Below are positions 28,373-36,200 of a stretch of DNA of 64,000 bases, in pieces (positions within the stretch are counted from its first letter, which is position 1; every line of letters starts with the position of its first letter). This DNA is from Opitutaceae bacterium (GTDB taxonomy: Bacteria > Verrucomicrobiota > Verrucomicrobiia > Opitutales > Opitutaceae): NCBI GenBank assembly GCA_015075305.1, contig JABTUS010000011.1:62001-126000 (forward strand), given 5' to 3'. The position numbers and the translations under genes were made by a program. The notes beneath the pieces are model-generated. The model searched no databases. It was not told where the DNA came from and was given only the letters and a program-made list of their open reading frames with translations.

Positions 28373-29344
28373 ATGGCAAGGAAGCTGAGACTGGAGTACG
28401 CAGGGGCGATGTATCACGTTTTCAATCGTGGAAACTACAGGGGGGACATCTTTGAGGAGGACGGGGCGAAGGATGCGTTCGAGGGGTGCCTGTTCGAGGC
28501 GGCGGCGAAGGCCGCGTGGCGGGTGCATGCGTTCATCATCATGAGGAACCACTACCATCTGGCGCTGGAAACGCCCGATGCGAATCTTGTGGCTGGAATG
28601 AAGTGGCTGCAGTCGACGTACGCCAATCGGTTCAACAGGTTCAGGGGAGAGCGGGGGCATGTGTTCCAAGGGCGCTACCAGGCGCTGCTGCTGGAGGACA
28701 TGCCGGTGCTTGGAGCGGTTGGACATTACATCCACTTGAATCCGGTGCGGGCGAAATTCCTGACGATGGAGACGCTTGCGAGCTATCGTCACAGCAGCTA
28801 CTGGTACCTGACGAAGAAGACGAAGCGCCCGGCAAGTCTTTCGTTCGAGGCGATTCTAAGTGCGGCTGGCACCCTGCCCGACAAACCCGAGGGATGGAGA
28901 AGCTATCACAATTACCTGGCTTGGCTGTCCGAAGAGGAAACTGCGCAAAAGGGCCTGGCTTTCGACAAGATGTGCAAGGGGTGGGCTCTCGGAGGCGCTG
29001 AGTTCAAGCAAGGGCTGCTGGACGACCACAGGAAGCTGGGAAAAGAGATTCAGGCGGAGACCGATGCGTCGGAATTCAGGCAGATGGGTTGGAACAGATC
29101 GCTTGGGCGCGCTCTGGCGGCACTGGGTCGCAGGGAGCGGGAGGCTCCGAAAGCGGCCAAGGCGGCGAACTGGAAGGTGGCGATCGCCGCCCATCTGCGG
29201 CGAACGACCACGGCATCAAATCCGTGGCTTGCGCAGGCTCTGGCGATGGGAGCGCCAAACGCCTTGTCGCGCTATGTCGCGGAATGCCACAGGGGCCTGC
29301 GCCCCGATGCCGCAAAACTGCTGCGCAGACTGGAAAAGTTGTAA
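28373..29344 (+). CDS. REP-associated tyrosine transposase (RAYT, IS200/IS605-like Y1)
   Basis: 323 aa from ATG 28373. The Y1 transposase core is intact: N-terminal MARKLRLEYAGAMYHVFNRG, the HUH metal-binding pair in IIMRNHYHLALETP, WLQSTYANRFNRF, the GHVFQGRYQALLLE segment, and the domain closes with YIHLNPVRAKF, SYRHSSYWYL. The extra C-terminal 150 residues are typical of the longer RAYT group. These are single-copy 'domesticated' transposases thought to move or maintain REP hairpins. The dispersed hairpins in this window have a different sequence from its own flanks. Confidence 0.9.
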   Translation: MARKLRLEYAGAMYHVFNRGNYRGDIFEEDGAKDAFEGCLFEAAAKAAWRVHAFIIMRNHYHLALETPDANLVAGMKWLQSTYANRFNRFRGERGHVFQGRYQALLLEDMPVLGAVGHYIHLNPVRAKFLTMETLASYRHSSYWYLTKKTKRPASLSFEAILSAAGTLPDKPEGWRSYHNYLAWLSEEETAQKGLAFDKMCKGWALGGAEFKQGLLDDHRKLGKEIQAETDASEFRQMGWNRSLGRALAALGRREREAPKAAKAANWKVAIAAHLRRTTTASNPWLAQALAMGAPNALSRYVAECHRGLRPDAAKLLRRLEKL

Positions 29345-29346
29345 TA

Positions 29347-29373
29347 GTGAGGTTTGACCCCTTTTGATTGGGG
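29347..29373 (-). repeat. Right inverted repeat of the RAYT element
   Basis: gtgaggtttgaccccttttg then attgggg; reverse complement of the left repeat with three mismatches. It starts two bases after the transposase stop codon and ends 25 bp before the next gene. Confidence 0.85.
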
Positions 29374-29398
29374 AAGGGGAAATCGGTGCGAACTGCTG

Positions 29399-30814
29399 AT
29401 GACGATGATCATTCCAGACTCCGAGGCGGTTCCCCATCCGCTTTCGCGCAGCGATGACTTTGGAACGGTTTTTCGCTGGCGGGGGCGGTTCCTGCGCGAG
29501 TTGAACAGGTCGATTCAGCGGGAGTTTGAGGATTTCTGGGCCAGCGGGCTGTGGCAGGGCCTTGTCGAGAAGGGATGGGCCCCCGCCACGCGGATCACCA
29601 GCCTGCAGACCGCCCGCGGGGGCACGGTTCTCGAGCACGACGAGATTCCTTTCGCAACCTATCCCGTCGAATGGTCGTTCTCCATGATCAAGGACGCGGG
29701 GCTTCATGTGCTGAAGGTGGCCGAACACGCTTCCGACCATGGGTACGAACTCAAGGATGCCCACGGATACAACATTGTGTTCTCGGGCTGCACGCCGGTG
29801 TTTGTCGACATTGGCAGCTTCGTCAGGAGATCGCCGGACTCCGTCGGCTGGGTGGCTGAACGTGAGTTCAGGAATTTTTTCCTGACCACACTGCGGATTT
29901 GGAGAAGTCAGGGCGCCTTTCTTGCGCGGCGGCTGATCCTGGGGGGAGAAGTGATCAGTGATGACGCCGCCCTGCGTCTCAGATTCCCGGTGCTTCGATT
30001 CCCGCCAAAGAGGGCTTCAAGAATGCTGGCACGAATCCTGGGGATGTATGTCTTCGCCCAGCAAGCCTCAGAAAAGGAAATGGTGGAGAAGCATGGTCGA
30101 GCCCTGGGCGGAGCATTCAACTGGATGCGAAGGGCAAGGATTCCGCCATTCAAGTCCACCCGGGTGCAGCAGTTGCGGAGAGCCATTGAATTGATTGAAC
30201 CGGAGAGGCGGCACGCTGCCCGATGCAGCCGTGACCGGGCGGATCACAATGTTCAGTCCGCCGCTCGCGCAGGGAAGATTCTGGACCTGGTCGGTTCCCT
30301 GCGGGTCAGGACCGTCATGAACATTGGCGGCAGTGAAAATGAATTTTCCCTGTTGCTCTCGAAGCTGCCCGCTGTGGACAGGGTGCTGTCGCTTGATGCG
30401 GACCACCGTGCACTGGATCTTGCCTATCGAAGGCTGCGGAGCGGGCATCCAAAGATTCACACCATCTCCAGCGATTTCATGGCCCCACTGCCATCAGTGC
30501 TGGGTATTCCACAGGCGGACCGACTGCGGGTCGATGCAGTGGTTGTCCTGGGGCAATCGCATCTCCTCCTGCTGGACCAGAAGTACAATGTCCATGCTGT
30601 CCTGGATCAGCTCACAGCGCTATCCTCGGGTTTTCTGCTTTTTGAATTCATGCCATCCGAACTTTGGGCCGAACATGGAGCCTCTCCCTTGCCGGAATGG
30701 CACACACGAGGCTGGTTTCGCGAGGCGTTTGCCCGTCATTGCAAAGAAATTCAGGAATTTGAAATGGAGGAGAATCGGATCCTATTCCTTGGGCGCACAA
30801 TTGATTCTCAATGA
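29399..30814 (+). CDS. NoeA-like protein with methyltransferase fold
   Basis: 471 aa from ATG 29399. The N-terminal half carries the segment TYPVEWSFSMIKDAGLHVL followed by GYELKDAHGYNIVF and GCTPVFVDIGSF, which I associate with NoeA-type proteins. The C-terminal half (from about residue 305) has a Rossmann-like methyltransferase outline: VRTVMNIGGSENEFSLLLS as motif I and VLSLDADHRALDLAY as motif II, though motif I lacks the usual GxGxG. NoeA was described as a host-specific nodulation factor and putative methyltransferase; outside rhizobia the role is unknown. The RAYT right repeat lies only 25 bp upstream and may have changed the promoter. Confidence 0.72.
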   Translation: MTMIIPDSEAVPHPLSRSDDFGTVFRWRGRFLRELNRSIQREFEDFWASGLWQGLVEKGWAPATRITSLQTARGGTVLEHDEIPFATYPVEWSFSMIKDAGLHVLKVAEHASDHGYELKDAHGYNIVFSGCTPVFVDIGSFVRRSPDSVGWVAEREFRNFFLTTLRIWRSQGAFLARRLILGGEVISDDAALRLRFPVLRFPPKRASRMLARILGMYVFAQQASEKEMVEKHGRALGGAFNWMRRARIPPFKSTRVQQLRRAIELIEPERRHAARCSRDRADHNVQSAARAGKILDLVGSLRVRTVMNIGGSENEFSLLLSKLPAVDRVLSLDADHRALDLAYRRLRSGHPKIHTISSDFMAPLPSVLGIPQADRLRVDAVVVLGQSHLLLLDQKYNVHAVLDQLTALSSGFLLFEFMPSELWAEHGASPLPEWHTRGWFREAFARHCKEIQEFEMEENRILFLGRTIDSQ

Positions 30815-31117
30815 TGCTCCGGTCAGCACCAGCATGGCAGGTGGAAGTTTGTGTCGGCCGGCATCGAATTTCCAACCTTGCGCCTCACTTTGATCTCTCA
30901 CTGGGTCCTGCGCCGCATTCTTGCTCACACTCACATGCAGGTTTGTCTGGAAGAAGCCCTGGATGGATTCAGGAAGTGTCCTGAAGAGGGTTCAACACGT
31001 TGCCGCCGAATTCTGCCACCGCCATAAGTGGCCACGCATGTTTTGCCGAGTACTCAATACAAATCCACTGCCAGGCCTGGTGATTGCTCAATCGATCTCG
31101 AAACAGCTCAACCACTC

Positions 31118-31840
31118 ATGAGTACCGTCCAATTGTCTGACTCGGAATGGGTGGAATTCCGCCACAGCCTGTCTCTTGCGGGCGGCGGTGTCCGGGAGTG
31201 CTTTCAGTTGTTGTCAGCCCGCTGCCTCGCCCGTTATGTGCGCTCCAACGCCGGGATCGAGCTGGATCCCGAGCCGCTTCGCCAGTGCTGCGGGGCAATA
31301 TGGAACATCGTCGACGCCCATGGCTGGCCCCAGCCGCTGAGTCGCGGCGCGGAGCGTGAAGCGACAGACACGGAATTGCCGGAATTGCCAGATTGGACCG
31401 AGCGCGTCCTGAGATCGTTTGCCGGCACCGATCCTGACAAGGGAAAGTCTGCGACTGATGCGACGGGGCAGGCTGTTGGCGGCGGCAAGTCACAGGCAAT
31501 GACTTTGCTGAAGGTGGCGGTCGGACAGCTCTTCAAGGCCTGCGTCTACCCGGAAATCACTGTCTGCCGGAATTCTTATCGCCAGCAAACAGCGGATGGC
31601 CGCTGCAAACGCCAGAACCCCACGGCGGCACGGGCACGCTTAAGTGGCTCCCCGTGTGTAGATTGCCCATGGACGGTGCGTTTGTCAGCGGAAGAACACG
31701 CTCGTCTGCTCACAGCATCCTGGGCACCTGCCAATTCAATTCCCTTTGATTCCGATCCGATGTGCTTTCTGCCTGAAGACTTCCGCAGTTTGCGCCGATT
31801 CCTTTGGCTACATGCGCGTACTCGAACAAATGCCCCATGA
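31118..31840 (+). CDS. Hypothetical protein with Cys-containing C-terminal segment
   Basis: 240 aa from ATG 31118 (MSTVQLSDSEWVEFRHSLSL...); an upstream ATG at 31028 is also in frame. Hydrophilic, no signal or membrane helix. Cysteines cluster in the second half (CVYPEITVC, GRC, SPCVDC), possibly a metal site. The last 30-40 residues run close to the following response-regulator gene. The preceding 303 bp (30815-31117) show no gene. Coding status uncertain; composition is protein-like at least to residue 180. Confidence 0.42.
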   Translation: MSTVQLSDSEWVEFRHSLSLAGGGVRECFQLLSARCLARYVRSNAGIELDPEPLRQCCGAIWNIVDAHGWPQPLSRGAEREATDTELPELPDWTERVLRSFAGTDPDKGKSATDATGQAVGGGKSQAMTLLKVAVGQLFKACVYPEITVCRNSYRQQTADGRCKRQNPTAARARLSGSPCVDCPWTVRLSAEEHARLLTASWAPANSIPFDSDPMCFLPEDFRSLRRFLWLHARTRTNAP

Positions 31841-31889
31841 GCGAAAGCTTTACTCTGGGCAGGGGAGTAGTTCTACTTACCCGGATCCC

Positions 31890-32534
31890 ATGAACAAGCA
31901 CCGGATTGTGATCATCGAAGACGAAACCGTCTTTCGCGAATTGATGACAATGGCATTTCGCCAAATGCCGAAGGTGACGGTGGTGGGAGATTTCTTCGAC
32001 GGAAGGGATGGGCTTGAAGCCTGTCTTCGGGACAAGCCTGATTTGCTGGTGGTTGACCTCTTCCTGCCGAGCATGCATGGCATCGACATCGCGAAGGAAG
32101 TGCGATCGAAGCTTCCCGGCACACGCATCCTCGTGCTGACGAGTCACGCCGAAGAACGTTTGCCTGCGCAGCTGATTGAGATGGGCGTGCACGGATTTGT
32201 GGCTAAAACCGAACCGCTCAAGGTGGTCTTGGAGGCGGTTGAAAAAGTACTGGCGGGCGGGATGTTCTTCTCCTCGAGCACTCCGGCCAAACCTCCCCTG
32301 TCCCCCCTGCCGGCAGTCGCCCCGGTACCACTGAAAAATCCTCTGACACCGCGCGAACTGGAGGTCGCCATCGGCGTAGCCTCGGGTCTTTCCTCCAAGG
32401 AGCTCGCGTCCAAGCTCAATCTGTCCGTACGCACAGTCGAAAAGCATCGCGCCAACATTATGGACAAGGTGGAGGTCCGCGAGGTCGCCAGCCTTGTTCG
32501 CTGGTGTGTTCAGCAGGGACTGATCAAGGTCTGA
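31890..32534 (+). CDS. NarL/FixJ-family response regulator
   Basis: 214 aa from ATG 31890. Receiver domain residues 1-125: IIEDE acidic pair, phospho-acceptor Asp in LLVVDLFLPSMHG, Thr in VLTSH and Lys in VAKTEP. A Pro-rich linker leads to a LuxR-type helix-turn-helix at 150-214 (LTPRELEVAIGVASGLSSKELASKLNLSVRTVEKHRANIM). DNA-binding output protein of a phosphorelay. It converges with a free Hpt gene and lies near the giant hybrid kinase; together they form a plausible complete relay. Confidence 0.93.
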   Translation: MNKHRIVIIEDETVFRELMTMAFRQMPKVTVVGDFFDGRDGLEACLRDKPDLLVVDLFLPSMHGIDIAKEVRSKLPGTRILVLTSHAEERLPAQLIEMGVHGFVAKTEPLKVVLEAVEKVLAGGMFFSSSTPAKPPLSPLPAVAPVPLKNPLTPRELEVAIGVASGLSSKELASKLNLSVRTVEKHRANIMDKVEVREVASLVRWCVQQGLIKV

Positions 32535-32607
32535 CCGCCGCGCCATCGGTCTGGCGCGTTTTCCTGGAATGGCTGCGGGACGGTGAGGTTCGGCCGGTAC
32601 CGTGCAA

Positions 32608-32955
32608 TCATGGGTCCTGCGGGTTGGTTTCCCGCAGCCACACGCGGAACGACTCGCCGGCCGTTGAGAACTCCTGTTGCAGAGCTTCCAACTCAACGCT
32701 GGTCAAGGCCTGGCGGGTGTCGCGAAGCTGCATCTCCATGGCGCGGCATTGGGCGGCAAATACCTTTGCGCCGAGTTGGGAGGAACTGCCTTTGATCGCA
32801 TGCACGGTCATGATTTGCTTGTCGACCGGAAGAGCAGCGAGCCGCTGGAGTTCCGCGGCCGTGTGATCGAGGTACAATTCGACCAAGGATCGCACCTCAG
32901 TCAATCCGAGCACATCAACGAGCTGTGCGAGAGTCGATTGAGCATGCATGGTCAT
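32608..32955 (-). CDS. Histidine phosphotransfer (Hpt) protein
   Basis: 115 aa from ATG 32955 (Met3 also possible). A single four-helix Hpt domain; the phosphorylated His is in VHAIKGSSSQLGA, matching the H.IKGSS consensus, and the C-terminal helix reads LEALQQEFSTAGESFRVWL. Free Hpt proteins carry phosphate from the receiver of a hybrid kinase to a separate response regulator. Both partners flank it: the NarL-type regulator (convergent) and the hybrid kinase (divergent, 323 bp away). Confidence 0.9.
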   Translation of the reverse strand: MTMHAQSTLAQLVDVLGLTEVRSLVELYLDHTAAELQRLAALPVDKQIMTVHAIKGSSSQLGAKVFAAQCRAMEMQLRDTRQALTSVELEALQQEFSTAGESFRVWLRETNPQDP

Positions 32956-33057
32956 TGCCGGGGTTGCGTGAGGATTCACGAGGCTGAAGAATTCCCATTG
33001 AATAAGACACGGGTTGAATTCTGAAAATTCGCCTGGGGGTGGCGAAGTCGAACCGGG

Positions 33058-33135
33058 CACGACGAAGCGTGCCCCTCCAGTGTTGCCTGCGTCCCCCCTC
33101 CAGCGGCGGGAACACCCAAACAACATCTGCTGGAG
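33058..33135. repeat. Composite dispersed hairpin repeat, copy 4
   Basis: Contains GGGCACG-ACGAAG-CGTGCCC (33056-33075) followed by a CCCCCCTCCAGCGG tract and a return CTGGAGGGG (33130-33138). It sits in the 323-bp gene-free space between the divergent Hpt and hybrid kinase genes, so it lies within their promoter region. I see no other feature there. Confidence 0.75.
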
Positions 33136-33278
33136 GGGTGGCCATGGCTCACTTTGGGGTAACCCGAAGCTTTTGCCAACGTTAAAGCCAGGTGAAAATG
33201 ACATCTGGGGATATTCCCGGAGGATCGATTCGCTCGACAAATGCGGGTGAGGCCCGTTGCGTAAAAAGACGTCTTCCG

Positions 33279-36200
33279 ATGAGTCCACGGTTTTTGCCCC
33301 GGTTACTGCGCTGGACTTGCCTGTATCTTTCGCTCCTCCTGCTGGTCGAAGCACAGGCACGCCTCCGCGCGGATTCATCCAAGCCACCCGCCGCCCAATC
33401 CATCGTTGTCAGCCTGCCCGATGCCCACGGCTTTCGATTCGCAGGCTATTATGCGGCGCAGGCAAAAGGATACTTTCGTGAAGCCGGCCTCGAGGTCCGC
33501 CTCGATCCTGCGCGCCCGGGATCATCTCCGGTCTCTGACGTCGTTTCCGGCCGGGCAGTCTATGGCATAGCGGGCTCCGAGGTTCTCCTTGAACGCTTGA
33601 ACGGAAGGCCTGTGGTTCTGGTCTCCGCCATTTTCCAGCATTCCGCACTCGGAATCGCCATCGCGGGCAGCTCACCGATCCGGACGCCCAGCGACCTTTC
33701 GGCGCGACGGGTGGCGATTGCCGCCCTGCCGCGCGACATTGAGCTGTGGACAATGATGCTGCTGGAAGGCGTGCGTCGCGACGGTATTGAGGTGGTTCCG
33801 ACCTATCCCGGCACAAACGAGATTCGCGATGGCGATGCGGATGCCATGGCGATCTATTTCGCAAATCGCCCCCAGTTGCAGCTGGACGATGCGGACTACC
33901 GCGTTCTGCAACCGGCCGCGTATGGGGTCGATTTTTACGGGGATGGCCTGTTCACGAGTGAACAGGAGGCGGCGCGCAACCCGGACCGTGTGGCACGGAT
34001 GCGCTCCGCAGTGAACAGGGGCTGGGCATATGCGATGGCAGACCCCAATTTCATAATCGACTACATCATCGCCAATGCGCCCGGGCCCCAGCCCGGCCAA
34101 ACCAGGGCGCGGCTCGCGGAGGAGGCATCCGCCGTCCGCGAACTTGTCGTGCCAGGCCTGGTTGAGATCGGCCACGTCAACACGGAACGCTGGGACGAAA
34201 TCGCCCGCCAATTTGTCGCGCTTGGTCTGACCAGGAACACAAAACGCCTGGAGGGATTCGTCTTCTCGCCTCCTGCAAAGTTCAATGTGACGGGCGCCGT
34301 GCTCCAGTGGGCGGCGATCGGACTCGGCGTGCTCGGATTGATCGGTGCGGGAATAGTCATCTGGAACATCCGCCTCCAGCGGCTCGTTGAGCAGCACACC
34401 ACGGCGTTCAGGCGTTCGGAGAACAGATTTCGCGAGGTTTTCCAGAACCTCCCCGTTGCAACCGTTGAGCTGGATTTCACCGGCGTGCTCCACCGTCTGC
34501 ACGCCTGCAAGGCGTCGGGCGTGATCGAGCTGGCGGCCCACCTCAACGAAAATCCCGGTCTGGTGGGCGAGTGCATCTCCCTGGTCAAGGTCACGGGATG
34601 CAACGAACGCGCCTTGAGATTCATGGGCGTGCCCGATGTCGGTGCGCTGGCAAAGTTCTTTCCGACGCTGACCGCTCCAGGCCTGCAGCAGGCGATGCGA
34701 CGGATATTCGAGAGCATCTGGGCCAACCGGCGATCAATGTCCTGCGATCTCGAGTTGACGGATGCCCAGGGTGTGACCCGCCAGAGCCTCATGCAATGGA
34801 CGGTGATAGTGTCTCCAGACGGTCATCCGGACTGGGCGCGCACGGTGGCGACGATATCCGACCTCACGGAGCAGAGGCGCGCCGAGGCGAGGCTGAGGCA
34901 GAGTGAGGACCGCTGGGAGCTTGCGGTGCGCGGGCTCAATGTCGGGTTGTGGGAGTATGATTTCGAAACCGACCGTGCATTCTTCTCCGATCGCTGGAAG
35001 GAAATGCTCGGCTTCAGATCGGGAGAACTGACCGCCAGCCGTGAGGAATTCTGGTCCCGCCTGCATCCTGACGACAGGGACCGCGCGCTCGCGGCGATGC
35101 GCGCGCATGTCGAGCATGTCGTTCCCTACTACAGCGCCGAGGTGCGCGTGCGCTGCAAGGACGGGAGCTACCTGTGGGTGATGTCGCGCGGCCAGGCATT
35201 GTTCGATGACGACGGCCGTCCGAGGCGGATCGTGGGTGCGCACACGGACATTTCGGAGCAGAAGGAGGCCGAGCAGGCGCTGCGGGAGAGCGAGGCGCGC
35301 TACCGTCTGCTCTTTGAATCGAATCCGTCGCCGATGTGGCTCTACGACCTCATCACGCTGCGATTCCTTGAGGTGAACACGGCTGCTCAGAAGACCTATG
35401 GGTACACGCGCGCGGAGTTCCTGCAGATGTCCATCATGGACATCCGTCCGCCCGATGAGCAGGAACGCCTCAAGCAGGCTCTTGAAACCCGGGGAGTCGA
35501 TGAGAACATCCAGACGCTCGCCGGCGTCTGGCGGCATCTCCGCAAGGATGGCTCGATGCTGTACATGAGCATCAATCTGCACCGGTACCAGTTCTCGCAG
35601 GCGCCCGCCGTCGTGGTGCTCGCCCAGGATGTCACGGAGCGCCATCTCACCGAGGAACGCCTTCGAGTCAGCGAGGCGCGATTCCGGACGCTTTTTGAAA
35701 GCGCGGTGGAGGGCGTCTACGAGTGCACGGCCGACGGCACCTACCGGGCGGTCAACCCCGCCCTCGCGCGCATGCTGGGTCACGCGAGCCCGGCGGAGAT
35801 GATTGAGACAGTCGGCAACGGCCGGGGCGTCTACCGTCACAGGGGACGGCGCCGCGAGTTTCTGGAGGCGCTGGGGACGAGCGACGTCGTTGCGGACTTT
35901 CAGTCGGAGGCCGTCTGCGCGGACGGGTCAACCAAATGGATTTCTGAAAACGTGAGGGCTGTGCGCGACGGCAAGGGGGAGCTGATGTACCTCCAGGGAT
36001 TTGTCTCCGACATAACGGAGCGGCGCAGCGCGGAGTCGGCGCTGCGCGCGAGCGAGGAGCGCTACCGGGTGCTGTTCGAGCATTCGCCGGTGGCCATTGT
36101 GGAGTACGACTACCGGTCCGTGGGCGCCTGGATCAACGACCTGCGCGCCGCGGGAGTCGAGGATCTCGAGAAGCACATGGCGGAGAATCCCGCGGCGCTG

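Larger units (their letters stand above)
28302..29373 (+). mobile_element. RAYT element with 27-bp imperfect inverted flanks
   Basis: The transposase gene at 28373-29344 is bracketed by inverted repeats at 28302-28328 and 29347-29373. Their shared core is aaaggggtcaaacctcac, preceded by ccccaa; 24 of 27 positions match. REP-associated tyrosine transposases typically sit between such palindromic ends, so this looks like a discrete, possibly mobilised unit. The 344 bp before the transposase start (28029-28372) contain the left repeat and nothing else I can call. Confidence 0.82.

Noticed and set aside
31118-31840. Zinc-finger DNA-binding protein
   Set aside because: Cysteines are clustered but the spacing fits no finger family I know; left as hypothetical.
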